Shown here piece after piece: positions 43,785 to 55,791 of a DNA stretch of 64,000 nucleotides (position 1 is the first letter of the stretch; each line of letters opens with the position of its first letter). Origin of the DNA: Sepiola atlantica (lineage: Eukaryota; Mollusca; Cephalopoda; Sepiida; Sepiolidae). The DNA is taken from the NCBI GenBank assembly GCA_963556195.1, contig OY744522.1:33331324-33395323 (forward strand), in the 5' to 3' direction. A program made the translations under genes and the position numbers. Under the pieces are notes generated by a model, which was not told the origin of the DNA, did no database searches, and saw nothing but the letters and a program-made list of their open reading frames with translations.

Positions 43785-44120
43785 CTTGGCCTTTTGGCTA
43801 AGATCAAAGTGTAGTATCTGTTCCAATGGATACTGCACCCCATAGACTGGTATTGTCTTGGCCTTCGGGGCTTGATTTACGCCGGTCTATGGGTCTGTCC
43901 TGTGCAGTTCTAGGAGGTCCGCCCTACCAGGCTTCGCCTCCCCTCTTTGGGGAGGAGTAAGTTTATTGCTTACTGTCTGAGGCACCCCTACCGGGGAATG
44001 CCGACGGGGCTGTCCAGGCAATTTTTAAACCCCACTTTCCCGACCCGACCTTGGGTCACATCTTGTGGGAGTAAGATAAAAACTGGCCTTGTGCCTAACT
44101 CCTGGAGAGGAGTAAATCAA
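43785..44120 (+). mobile_element. U2-headed SINE, copy 3 (best bounded copy)
   Basis: 336 bp, plus strand, between an 18-bp target duplication TACCC(A/G)TACTGATGAGAG at 43767-43784 and 44121-44138 with one mismatch. The head CTTGGCCTTTTGGCTAAGAT then CAAAGTGTAGTATCTGTTCC matches U2 snRNA from about nucleotide 8 and includes the branch-point-recognition region (GTAGTA). After TGTTCC the body is unrelated to U2. The 3' end is CTCCTGGAGAGGAGTAAATC then AA, with no poly(A) or simple repeat. The ORF that crosses it is incidental. Confidence 0.92.
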
Positions 44121-44138
44121 TACCCGTACTGATGAGAG

Positions 44139-44588
44139 TAGAACGTGGACCTTGGGTTTTGGAACTCTTCTCCACTCTTATTTTGTCATTTAGTTCTCAC
44201 ATTCTATGAGTGATGTTTCTGACAAAACTGAATCGGTTGTTGTTTTGAATGGGTTATATAGAGACGTTTTCAATACTCTCATAGCATTCATTATCATTCA
44301 ACTGTCAACCCATTCATCTCATTAATCATTATCCTCGAGTGGATTTTAGATTTGATAAATGGTGACGCATTGGTAAAAAAAATGACAATAAAAAATTTCT
44401 ATTTATTGCCTTCCAACTATACGGTTAGTGGAATAGAAGTTTGTTTGGTCGGGTTGATGACTTGCAAAACAGTGTCTGTTTTTCTGACTCCATCTTGATC
44501 AAAAGTCTGAATGCATGCTATAGAATATCCGCAAGGCTGTGGCTACAGAACAAAAGGTGTGAAAGTAACTGGTGAAACACCAATTACT
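44139..44588. other. Spacer with a fragment of the dispersed A-tailed repeat
   Basis: 44173-44228 (TTATTTTGTCATTTAGTTCTC, ATGAGTGATGTTTCTGACAAA, quoted in pieces) matches the middle of the repeats at 33262 and 36519. The rest is unassigned. Confidence 0.6.
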
Positions 44589-44590
44589 CA

Positions 44591-47500
44591 GTCTGGTCTG
44601 CAAAAGTAGCCAAGAACTGTCTGATCTGCAAAAGTAGCCACCAAATTGTCTTGTCCACAAAAGTTGCCCAGGTGTCTTATCTGAAAAAGTAGCCCAGAAC
44701 TGTCTGGTTTGCAAAAGTAGCCCAGAACTGTCTGATCTGCAAAAGTAGCCACCAAATTGTCTTGTCCACAAAAGTTGCCCAGGTGTCTTATCTGAAAAAG
44801 TAGCCCAGAACTGTCTGGTTTGCAAAAGTAGCCCAGAACTGTCTGATCTGCAAAAGTAGCCACCAAATTGTCTTGTCCACAAAAGTTGCCCAGGTGTCTT
44901 ATCTGAAAAAGTAGCCCAGAACTGTCTGGTTTGCAAAAGTAGCCCAGAACTGTCTGATCTGCAAAAGTAGCCACCAAATTGTCTTGTCCACAAAAGTTGC
45001 CCAGGTGTCTTATCTGAAAAAGTAGCCCAGAACTGTCTGGTTTACAGAAGTAGCCCAGAACTGTCTGATCTGTAAAAGTAGCTAAGTACTGTATGGTCCA
45101 CAAAAGTAGCCGATAAGTGTCTGGTCTGCAGAAGTAACCTAGAAGTGTCTGATTTGCAAAAGTAGACAAAAAGTGTCTAGTCTGTAAAAGTATCCCGGTA
45201 GCGTCTGGTTTTTAAAAGTAGCCCTAAGTGTCTGGACTGTAAAAAAAACCCAGAAGTGTCTGGTTTTCAAAAGTAGCCCAAAAGTATCTGGTCTGTAATA
45301 GTATACCAGAAGCATCTGGTCTTTAAAAGTAGCCCAGAAATGTCGGGTTTTACAAAGTAATCCATAAGTGTCTTGTCTGTAAAAGTAGCCAAAAAGTATC
45401 TTGTCTATAAAAGTAGCCCAGAACTGCCTGTTTTGCAAAAGTAGCATGGAGTCTCTTGTCTGTAACAGTAGCCCAGAAGTATCTAGTTTGCAAAAGTATC
45501 CCAAAAGTCTCTTGTCTGTAAAAGTAATCTAGAACTGTCTGGTTTACAAAAGTAGCCCAGCAGTATCTGATCTTCAAAAGTAGCCCAGAAGTGTCTTGTC
45601 TGTAAAAATAGCCCATGAGTGCCTGGTCTGCAGAAGTAAACCAGAAGTGTGTTATCTGGAAAAGTAACCCAAAAGTGTCTGGTCTGCAGGGGTTGAACAA
45701 AAGTGTCTGGTCTACGAAAGTAGCCTAGAAGTTTCTTGTCTGCAAAAGTAGCCCTAAAGTGTTTGGTCTGTAAGAGTAGCTCAGAAGTGTGTGGTTTGCA
45801 AAAGTAGCCCAGAAGATTTTGGTCTGCAAAAGTAGCCCAGATATCTGTGGTCTGCAAAAGTAGCCCTTAAAATATCATGTCTGCATAAGTAATTCAGAAG
45901 TGCCTAGTCTGCAAAAGTAGATCAGAAGTCTTTTGTCTGTAAAAGTAGTCCAGAACTGTCTGGTTTGCAAATGTAGCCCAGAAGTGTCTGGTCTGTAACA
46001 GTAGCCCAGAAGTATCTGGTTTGCAAAAGTAGCCCAAAAATGTCTGCTTTTCAAAAGTAGTCTAAAGTTGTCTTGCAAAAGTAACCAAGAAATGTCTGAT
46101 TTGCAAAAGTAGACAATAAGAGTCTAGTCTGTAAAAGTATCCGAGTAGCGTCTGGTTTTTAAAAGCAGCCCTAAAGTGTCTGGACTGTAAAAAAAAGCCC
46201 AGAAGTGTCTGGTTTACCAAAAGTAGCCCAGAAGTGTCTAGTCTGCAAAAGTAACCTAGAAGTGTCTGGTTTGAAATAGTAGACCAGAAGTCTCTTGTCT
46301 GTAATAGTAGCCCAGGACTGACTGGTTTGTAAAAATAGCCCAGAAGTGTGTTGTCTGCAAAAGTAGCCAAGCCGTGTCTAGTCTGTAAAAATAGCCCAGA
46401 AGTCTCTTTTCTGTAAAAGTAGCTCAGAACTGTCTGGTTTACAAAAGTAGCCCAGAAGTGTAATATCTGCAAAATTAGGCAGAAGTGTATTGTCTGTGTA
46501 GGTAACTAGAAATATCTGGTCTACAAAAGTAACCTAGAGTTGTCTGGTTTTCAAAAGTAGACCAGAAGTGTCTGATTTGCAAAAGTAGCCAGTAAGTGTC
46601 TGGTCTGAAAAGTTACTCAAAAATATCTGGTCTGCAAAAGTAACCTAACAGGGTCTGGTTTGCAAAAGTAGATCAGAAGACTTTTGTCTGTAAAAGTAGT
46701 CCAGGACTGTCTGGTTTACAAATGTAGCCAAGAAGTGTCTAATTTGCAAAATTAGTCAGAAGTGTATTGTCTGTGTAGGTAACTAGAAATATCTGGTCTA
46801 CAAAATTAACCTAGAGTTGTCTGGTTTGCAAAAGTACCCAGAAGTGTCTCATCTGTGAAAGTAGCTCAGAACTATCTGGTCTGCAAAAGTAACTGATAAG
46901 TGTCTAGTTTGCAAAAGTAATCTAGAAGTGTCTGGTTACCAAAAGTGTCTTGTCTGTAAAAGAAGCCCAGAGGTGTCTGGTCTTCAAAAGTAGCCCAGAA
47001 GTGTCTGGTCTCTTTTGCAAAATTAGCTGAGAAGTGTTTGGTCTGCAAAAGTAGCTGAGAAGTGTCTGGTCTGCAAAAGTAGCCCAGCAGTTTCTTGTCT
47101 GTAAAAGTAGCCCAAAACTGTGTTGTCTGCAAAAGTAGCCCAGAAGTTTCTTGTCTGTAAAAGTAGCCCAAAACTGTATTGTTTGCAAAAGTTGCCCAGA
47201 AGTCTCTTGTCTGTAAAAGTAGCTCAGAAGTGCCTGGTCTGCAAAAGTAGCCCAGAAGCTTTTGGTCTGCAAAGGTAGCCTAGATATGTGTGGTCTGCAA
47301 AAGTAGCCCTTGAAATGTCATGTCTGTATAAGTAATTCAGAAGTGCCTGGTCTACAAAAGTAGTCCAAAAGTGTCTGGTCTACAAAAGTAGCCCAGAAGT
47401 GTCTGGTCTGCAAAAGTAGGCAAGAAGTCCCTTGTCTGTAAAAGTAGCTCTGAACTGCCTAGTTTGCACAAATAGCCCAGAAGTGTCTTGTCTACAAAAG

Positions 47501-50500
47501 TAGCCTAGACGTGTCTGGTCTGTAAGAGTAGCTCAGAGTGTATGGTCTTCAAAAGTATTCCAGAAGTCTCTTGCCTGTAAAAGAAGCCTAGAACTGTCTG
47601 GTTTACAAAAGTAGCTCAGAAGTTTGTTATTTGTGAAAGTAGCCCAGAAATGTCTGGTCTGCAAAAGTAGCCAGTAAGTGTCTGGTCTGAAAAGTTACTC
47701 AAAAATATCTGGTCTGCAAAAGTAACCTAACAGTGTTTGGTTTGCAAAAGTAGATCAGAAGTCTTTTGTCTGTAAGAGTAGCTCAGAAGTGTGTGGTTTG
47801 CAAATGTAGCCCAGAAGATTTTGGTCTGCAAAAGTAGCCCAGATATCTGTGGTCTGCAAAAGTAGCCCTTAAAATATCATGTCTGCATAAGTAATTCAGA
47901 AGTGCCTAGTCTGCAAAAGTAGATCAGAAGTCTTTTGTCTGTAAAAGTAGTCCAGAACTGTCTGGTTTGCAAATGTAGCCCAGAAGTGTCTGGTCTGTAA
48001 CAGTAGCCCAGAAGTATCTGGTTTGCAAAAGTAGCCCAAAAATGTCTGCTTTTCAAAAGTAGTCTAAAGTTGTCTTGCAAAAGTAACCAAGAAATGTCTG
48101 ATTTGCAAAAGTAGACAATAAGAGTCTAGTCTGTAAAAGTATCCGGGTAGCGTCTGGTTTTTAAAAGCAGCCCTAAAGTGTCTGGACTGTAAAAAAAAGC
48201 CCAGAAGTGTCTGGTTTACCAAAAGTAGCCCAGAAGTGTCTAGTCTGCAAAAGTAACCTAGAAGTGTCTGGTTTGAAATAGTAGACCAGAAGTCTCTTGT
48301 CTGTAATAGTAGCCCAGGACTGACTGGTTTGTAAAAATAGCCCAGAAGTGTGTTGTCTGCAAAAGTAGCCAAGCCGTGTCTAGTCTGTAAAAATAGCCCA
48401 GAAGTCTCTTTTCTGTAAAAGTAGCTCAGAACTGTCTGGTTTACAAAAGTAGCCCAGAAGTGTAATATCTGCAAAATTAGGCAGAAGTGTATTGTCTGTG
48501 TAGGTAACTAGAAATATCTGGTCTACAAAAGTAACCTAGAGTTGTCTGGTTTTCAAAAGTAGACCAGAAGTGTCTGATTTGCAAAAGTAGCCAGTAAGTG
48601 TCTGGTCTGAAAAGTTACTCAAAAATATCTGGTCTGCAAAAGTAACCTAACAGTGTTATGTTTGCAAAAGTAGATCAGAAGTCTTTTGTCTGTAAAAGTA
48701 GTCCAGAACTGTCTGGTTTGCAAATGTAGCCCAGAAGTGTCTGGTCTGCAAAAGTAGCCCAGAAGTATCTGGTTTGCAAAAGTAGCCCCAAAATGTCTGC
48801 TTTTCAAAAGTAGCCTAAAGTTGTCTGGCAAAAGTAACCAAGAAATGTCTGATTTGCAAAAGTAGACAATAAGAGTCTAGTCTGTAAAAGTATCCCGGTA
48901 GCGTCTGGTTTTTAAAAGCAGCCCTAAGTGTCTGGACTGTAAAAAAAACCCAGAAGTGTCTGGTTTACCAAAAGTATCCCAGAAGTGTCTGGTCTGCAAA
49001 AGTAACCTAGAAGTGTCTGGTTTGAAATAGTAGACCAGAAGTCTCTTGTCTGTAATAGTAGCCCAGGACTGACTGGTTTGTAAAAATAGCCCAGAAGTGT
49101 GTTGTCTGCAAAAGTAGCCAAGCCGTGTCTAGTCTGTAAAAGTAGCCCAGAAGTCTCTTTTCTGTAAAAGTAGCTCAGAACTGTCTGGTTTACAAAAGTA
49201 GCCCAGAAGTGTAATATCTGCAAAATTAGGCAGAAGTGTATTGTCTGTGTAGGTAACTAGAAATATCTGGTCTACAAAAGTAACCTAGAGTTGTCTGGTT
49301 TTCAAAAGTAGACCAGAAGTGTCTGATTTGCAAAAGTAGCCAGTAAGTGTCTGGTCTGAAAAGTTACTCAAAAATATCTGGTCTGCAAAAGTAACCTAAC
49401 AGGGTCTGGTTTGCAAAAGTAGATCAGAAGACTTTTGTCTGTAAAAGTAGTCCAGGACTGTCTGGTTTACAAATGTAGTCGAGAAGTGTCTAATCTGCAA
49501 AATTAGTCAGAAGTGTATTGTCTGTGAAAGTAGCCCAGAAATGTCTGGTCTGCAAAAGTAGCTGATAAGTGTCTGGTTTGCAAAAGTAACCCAAAAATAT
49601 CTGGTCTACAAAAGTAACCTAAAGTTGTTTGGTTTTCAAGAGTAGACCAGAAGCGTCTGGTCAGTAAAAGAAGCCTAGAAGTGTCTGGTCTTCAAAAATA
49701 GCCCAGAAGTGTCTGTTTTGCAAACGTAGCCGAGAAGTGTCTGGTCTGTAAAAATAGCCCATGAGTGCCTGGTCTGCAGAAGTAAACCAAAAGTGTGTTA
49801 TCTGGAAAAGTAACTTAGAAGTGTCTGGGCTGCAAAAATTGCCCTAAAGTGTTTGGTCTATAAAAATAGCCCAGACGTGCCTGGTCCGTAATAGTAGCCC
49901 AGAAGTGTCTGATCTTCAAAAGTAACCTAGAAGTGTCTCGTCTGAAAAAGTAGCATAGAAGTGTTTGGTTTACAAATGTAGCCCAGGAGTGTATTGTCTG
50001 TGAAAGTAGCCCAGAAATGTCTTGTCTGCAAAATTAACCCAAAAATGTCTTGTCAGCAAAATTAACCCAAAAATATCTTGTCTGCAAAAGTAACTCAGAA
50101 TCGTCTGGTCTTCAATAGTAGCCCTAAAACTGCCTGGTTTACAAAAGTAGTCGAGAAGTGTCTTGTCTGCAAAACTAGCTCAGAAGTTTCTTGTCTATAA
50201 AAGTAACCCAAAAGTGTCTTGTCTGTAAAATTAGCCTAGAAGTGTCTGGTCTGCAAAATTAGTCGAGAAGTTTTTTGTCTGCAAAAGTAGCCCTTGAATT
50301 GTCTGGTTTGTAAAAGTAGCCCAAAAATGTCTGGTCTTCAAAAGTAGCTCAGAAGTTTCTTGTCTGTAAAAGTAGCTCAGAAGTGTACGATTTGCAAAAG
50401 TAGCATAAAAGTGTCTGGTTTGCAAAAGTAGCTCAGAAGCGTCCGGTCTTCAAAAGTAGCCCTAGAAATGTCTGGTCTTTAAAAGTAGCCTAGAAGTCTC

Positions 50501-51053
50501 TTGTCTGTAAAAGAAGCCCAGAAGTGTGGTTTGAAAAAGTAGACCAAAAGTGTCTTGTCTTCAAAAGTTGCCAAGAAGTGTCTTGTCTCTAAAAGTAACC
50601 CAGAAGTGTCTCATCTGCAAAAGTAGCCCAGAAGTGTTTTATCTTATAAAGCAACCTAGAAATGTCTGGTCGGCAAAAGTTACCTCAGAAGTGTCTTGTC
50701 TGTAAAAGTATCCCAGATGTGTCTGGTCTGCAAAAGTATCCCAGAAGCGTCTGGTTTTCAAAAGTAGCCCTAGAAATGTCTGGTCTTCAAAAGTAACCCA
50801 GAAGTCTCTTGTTTGTAATAGTAGCCCAGAAGTGTCTGGGCTTTTAAATGTAGCCCCCAGAAATGTCTGATCCGTAAATGTAACCTAGAAGTGTTTTATC
50901 TTCAAAAGTAGCTCTAGAAATTTCTGGTCTTCAAAAATAGCCCAGAAGTCTCTCGTCTGTAAAAGTAGTCCAGAAATATCTGGTCTGTAAAAGTAGCCTA
51001 GAAGCGTTTGGTCTTCAAAAGTAGCCCAATAGTTCCTGGTCCATAAAAGTAAC
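44591..51053. repeat. 28-bp minisatellite, about 230 units, with higher-order copies
   Basis: The unit is AAAAGTAGCCCAGAAGTGTC then TGGTCTGC. At 44618-45060 a four-unit block repeats every 111 bp. A block from about 45838 to 46620 recurs at about 47840 (offset 2,002 bp) almost unchanged and again from about 48660 (offset about 751 bp). All three minus-strand frames lack stops in the consensus, so ORFs of up to 193 codons (periodic motifs such as TRQFWATF and LLGYFCRPD) appear. They shift frame with each 28-bp unit and have no gene signals. Confidence 0.95.
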
Positions 51054-51059
51054 TGACGC

Positions 51060-52400
51060 CACATCATGCTAATACCTACTCACACTTCCTAACAGACTCG
51101 TTGCAGATGTGAATCAAGTTGCAGTTTGATACATTTTGGTTGAATATTACATTAGATAGGCATTTTGTTGGAATGCCTCATATTTGAAACAAAAAGCATT
51201 TAAGGGTTAATTTCTAGTGTGTGTAGTCCTTATTTGATATCACAACAGCGCACTCTCCCCCTCCTAAGCATCTAACTGAACTAATGCCATATTCAAATTC
51301 CTCCCTTTTTTTCTACATATTTTAAAATTTTTTTATAATATTTACAAACTTTTTATGTGTAAGCAATTAGTATACTTGCAATTCGTTTTTCCCGCATCTT
51401 TATTACTTTTAATTCATTTGGGTGTTTGTTTTGTTTTCAAATCAAATTACTTATGTTATTTTTAAATAAATATATTAGTTTTCGTATTAATTCTGCATAT
51501 AATAAATATCTATAGCTATGATCTGTGCTTCTGAAGGATGTGAATTAAGTTTGATCTTGCGTGTACGGACTACATGGGCATGTTTTGTGAGTGTCTTCCT
51601 AATGAAAATTGATAGAGTTTCATGGAGAAAGTCACTTCGTGCCACCATAGCCAACATGTAACTCACATTTGATGTGGGAAAAACATGTTAAACAAAGAAG
51701 TAAAGCAAACTGTGTAGGTTAGACATATGTGTGTGTGTGTGGACAGGTGTGATAGTGAGTTTGGGGGCCTCAATATGAATGGACTCTAGCGAATTCACAC
51801 CTACTTGTGAAGGATGTGAATTAAGTTTGATATTGCATGTACGGACTACATGGGCATGTTTTGTGTGTGTCTTCCTATTTTAACCATTCGTTTAATCTCA
51901 CTTGTTACTTGGGGTCGAGTTTACAGCAGCTATGTCTGTAGTGCTGTGTTACATGCGACCGAATGCTGAGATCCAACTAACTTGGTCTTTTTGAAGATGC
52001 GGAGGAATGACATACCTATGGTTCGGTGGATTTGTGGTGTGTACCTTCATTCTGACTCCCTGCTATTGAGATTGAAGGTGCCAAAACTGGAGCCAGCTCT
52101 GCGTTGAAACCGCCTACAGTGGTATGAACGGAGCTGTAGTTGGATAAACACATGTACATACACATCCCAACTGAAGATAAGCGATAAAAAAGGCAGGCCG
52201 AGAAAGACTCGGAATGACTAGAAGATGGCTTCAAGAAATGGCATATCAAAACGAATGTAAATGATAGTTTCATGAAGAAAGTCACTTTGTGCCACCATGA
52301 CTAACAACCCCTACATCTGACGTGGAAGAGACACGTTAAATGACATTTTCTGTTTTAGATATAGTTTATGTATAGTATTAATTATATTTTTTTTTATTAA
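51060..52400. repeat. Unclassified region with two pairs of internal duplicates
   Basis: GAAGGATGTGAATTAAGTTTGAT then GTACGGACTACATGGGCATG (51532-51597) recurs at 51808-51879. GTTTCATGGAGAAAGTCACTT then GTGCCACCAT (51616-51695) recurs at 52268-52351. The arrangement, about 280 and 650 bp apart, suggests a degenerate element with repeated modules. An 89-codon minus-strand ORF (52016-52285) overlaps the second module and is not recognised. Confidence 0.5.
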
Positions 52401-52795
52401 AAGCCATGACACTTTCACTTCTTTTATTCACCTTTTTTGACACTTAGAAGAATAACTATGAGAATGATGAAGTTTATTCAGCTTAGAATGTTTTTATCTA
52501 AGCATAGATAGCTCTTTTATTGGTTTCACTATTTATGCTCGTGGCTCGATGTATGCTTGTTGGCACGACAGCTGCTGCTGATTCCCCAATGCCCGTCCAG
52601 ATGCCAGCCCGTCGATCAACTGCAATTACGACATTGAACATTTTCCTAGTATCTCTCCAGGATCAGCACTGATTCAATATTCTTTCAGTCTTATTAACGT
52701 TTTTTCCTTCAAACTTTCACGCTTAAAGGAACATCTAAAATATAATTGATTTAAACTGGGGGGGGGGGGGGGGCTGGTAATGTTTCAGAAAGATT
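52400..52795. other. No gene recognised
   Basis: Mixed sequence ending in a G-run (about 52759-52773). Confidence 0.5.
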
Positions 52796-52797
52796 TT

Positions 52798-52976
52798 TGT
52801 AAAAAGTAAACAAAAAAAATTAGACTTAAGAGTGAATATTTAAAAAAATATTATGGGTCAAACTTTAAAACCCGAAAATACCGCATTAACTATGAAATTA
52901 TTTCTTCATAGTTAATGCGGTATTTTCGGGGTTTTTTGACCCATGATTTTTTATGTTTGTTTACTTTTTGGTACGA
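52798..52976. mobile_element. Near-perfect palindrome (hairpin element)
   Basis: The core 52853-52944 pairs ATGGGTCAAA...CCCGAAAATACCGCATTAAC with its inverse around the loop GAAATTATTTC, about 40 bp per arm. Outer sequences TAAAAAGTAAACAAA (52799) and TTTGTTTACTTTTT (about 52956) extend it. No ORF. Confidence 0.85.
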
Positions 52977-53474
52977 CAATTTAATTTTTTTAATTAGTAA
53001 CTGTTCACCATTTACTTTTTTTGAGATACAAGTGAGAATAAAAACAATTTAAACAAAATGACAATGTCGAGTAAATATATGAACAAATTATTTAATTGTC
53101 AAAATAAAATTTTTAAAAAAACAGAAAATAAAACTTTCACAATCGTAAAGATTATATGGAATCCGAATATGGACATAAAAATATAGTTGCTAAAATATTT
53201 ACGCAAATGTTTCTGAATTAAAAAAAAAATTTTTTTTTCATTTTCGTTTTTTTTTTGTGGGAAAAATGGAGATACAAACTCCTACAGTGTTATGTATACT
53301 TGATAACACATGCGTCATTTAACAGTTCAATGAGAACACATTGATGGCAAATTATTAGGTTGTTCAGAAAATAATGACCTATTTCAGAAACAAACTTTTA
53401 TTCTTGTACACTGACAAATGGTTAGACATTGTTGAAGTACTAACATCTTGTGCCTTACACATTTCTCTAAGAGA

Positions 53475-53532
53475 GTTAAGCGACATTGGTCAGTACCACA
53501 TGGGTGACCATTTCAGAATACTAGACGCTGTA
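53475..53532 (+). pseudogene. 5S rRNA-derived fragment 1
   Basis: GTTAAGCGACATTGGTCAGT then ACCACATGGGTGACCATTTC and GAATACTAGACGCTGTA align, with mismatches, to the 3' half of animal 5S rRNA (AAGTTAAGCA...TGGGTGACC...GAATACxxGGTGCTGTA). The 5' half, including the A box, is absent. It is a pseudogene or a 5S-derived SINE piece. Confidence 0.75.
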
Positions 53533-53539
53533 TGATATT

Positions 53540-54985
53540 CCCTCAAAACTTCCTCTTTCAGTTGAAGCCGGATACCTGTCAGGGTAAATATCACACCAGG
53601 TATATTGTTGCAAATGCCAAGTGTTGGGATCGAGGGTTGTGCCCCCCGATTATAAGCGTGTTCATTAAATCAAGCAATGTTGCATGCAAAGACAGAGTAA
53701 TAATTAATAAACAAAATGAGGTAGTTCAAATAAGGTTTATTGAACGTGTGTGTAATGTGGAATGATGAGGTGTGTGGTGTATGTATGTCGATAAGAAACA
53801 GTTCTTGAAATGCGTATGTGAAGAAATGAGTCGTGGGAAAAGTCTTTGAAAGCCGTACACAAAGAAAATGAGTTGAGAACTCTTACCGTTGTTTGGCCAC
53901 GTGTTGACAGAAGAAACATGTGTTAGTTGTTGCTTTGCCGAGGCCAGTTGAAGAGAAAACAGAGCGTGAGACGGAGCGCTGTGTCAGCGTCGTTCTGCGA
54001 GGCCAGTTGAAGAGACAAGAGGGTGATTTTCCGTTTGCACCGGTTTTTATATTCAGAAGGGCAGATAACTCTGGTGTCGCTTTTCAGCGCCACCTGTCGG
54101 TGAAAAAGCAACACCTAACGGCACACCGGTGCAATTATGTTTGAAAGGAGGAGGTAACTGCTACACAAGTCTAATCCATTACCAGATCTATTATGTCCAA
54201 CTATGCACCGTTAGCGCCATTGGGAATGATGTGAATCAACATTTTCTCCGATATCGGTAAAAATAGCAACTTTAACTAATCGTTTACCGTGAATTTGTCT
54301 ACAATGAGGTTTGTGTTTTGGGCATGAAATAACCTAAATAGGGTGCTCGTTTTACTTTCTTTTTTGTTTTTTCAACAATTGATTTTAGCAAAGATATTTT
54401 TTATATTAAGAAACAATGAAACAGCAAAGAATAAAAAATGTTTTGAAACTGAAACAAAATATTTATTGAACAGTAATCTGGGAAAATATGTTATGAAACA
54501 ATATTAATGAAATAACGAAAAAATATTGTTATCGAATACATTGAATGATATGCAAAAATACTTCCCACTTTGGACTTAATTTTCCATTAGTTTTTGTACA
54601 AGTGAAAAAAGGTCCAATTAAAATCTTTAATCGAGTGAATATATTGTCTAGAATATAGTCCTTAGCAATATGAGGACGTCTGAAATCTGACTGTAATAAA
54701 AACATCTGTTTTTTTTTGTAAATAAAAATCAATTGTTGAAAAAAAATCTTTGTTTAAATAAATTGTTGATAAAAAAATCTTAAAATAAGTTGAGATAAGT
54801 TATCTCTCTTACTTTTCCACCCTAAAGTAACAAAAAAGACGCAATAAGGTTGATATGCCATAAAACAGACAATTTGAACTTAACCTATTGACTCAGTTAA
54901 GGATAAAGTTGCAACTTTTGTGCAACTTTTGTTCAACTAGACGTTTACAATGCATGATTTATTATAAATAGTTTTTATTTTATAT
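53540..54985. other. No gene supported
   Basis: Moderately GC-rich stretch 53760-54170, then AT-rich sequence. GAGGCCAGTTGAAGAGA occurs twice (53940 and 53999). Small ORFs on both strands at 53532-54144 lack recognisable features. The stretch could be part of an LTR or gene, but I see no terminal repeats or splice-supported exon. Confidence 0.4.
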
Positions 54986-54991
54986 AATTTA

Positions 54992-55053
54992 GATCACCGA
55001 AGTTAAGCAACATTGAGCCTGGCCAGCACCAGATGGGTGACCATTTGGGAATA
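54992..55053 (+). pseudogene. 5S rRNA-derived fragment 2
   Basis: GATCACCGAAGTTAAGCAAC then ATTGAGCCTGGCCAGCACCA, GATGGGTGACCATTTGGGAATA fits the centre and 3' half of 5S rRNA closely (GATCxCCGAAGTTAAGCAxC, TGGGTGACC, TGGGAATA). It stops before the 3'-terminal GGTGCTGTA, and the 5' part is missing. GATCACCGAAGTTAAGCAAC is the form I associate with lophotrochozoan 5S. Confidence 0.8.
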
Positions 55054-55059
55054 GAGGAT

Positions 55060-55780
55060 ATGTATATGGGAGGATGATGAAACCTCCCTTAAAAAAACTA
55101 GTACTTCAGTATAAACAGCTAATCCACACTTGTGTTTACACAACGGACCCTCACCCCCACCCCGGTAGAAGTTCTGTTCTTAATCACGTATGGAGCTCTC
55201 TGGGAAGAGTATTCTTTTAGAAAAGAGAGAAATAAGAGATTCCATTATTATTGTATAAAGAATAGATGGCATGGCAGTGTTGGGAGCTTTCAAATGAGAT
55301 ATTTGAATGGAATATAAATTTAGTTTAAGTTATAGTGAAGTAGTCAAGAAAATAATTAAGAAAAGTAAAGGAGAAAACGGATTGAACAATTTTTTTTGAT
55401 TTATGTGCAAATTCCATTATGTTTTTGGTTTTGTTTACACAGTAGTTTTACTGAAATCCCAATGGAGTCTAAAAAGAATAAAAACTAAATAAATAAACAT
55501 GAATTATTATTTTTAATTAAACTTTGAAACATTTTTGAATTATAATTTATTTAGTTCATTTTTTAGATTTTGTAAAAATAAAAAGATTTTCTTATCAAAA
55601 TCTTGCCTTAAATTTCTTCTGAACAAAAGTTCAGAAGAAATTCAATTTTTCAAATATTTGTTCAATTTATTTTATTTATTTAAAAAAAAGTTTTATTTGC
55701 TGTTTCTGTATAAATTTTCTAATAAGAAAGCTTTATAATTTCTTGTTGGACCGGTGGGTTTATTTGTTATTATTATATTT
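55060..55780. other. AT-rich spacer with a small hairpin
   Basis: CTTCTGAACAAAAGTTCAGAAG (in two parts, 55616-55637) is a 9-bp stem with an AAAA loop. An ORF at 55535-55738 is Phe/Lys-rich and looks like AT-rich noise. Confidence 0.5.
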
Positions 55781-55791
55781 AGACCTTTTGT

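Noticed and set aside
44591..51053. Minus-strand ORFs up to 193 codons in the 28-bp array
   Set aside because: They follow from a stop-free repeat unit; frames rotate every unit and no start context, splice signal or domain supports a protein.
54992..55053. A functional 5S rRNA gene
   Set aside because: The 5' half with the A box and the 3' terminus are missing.
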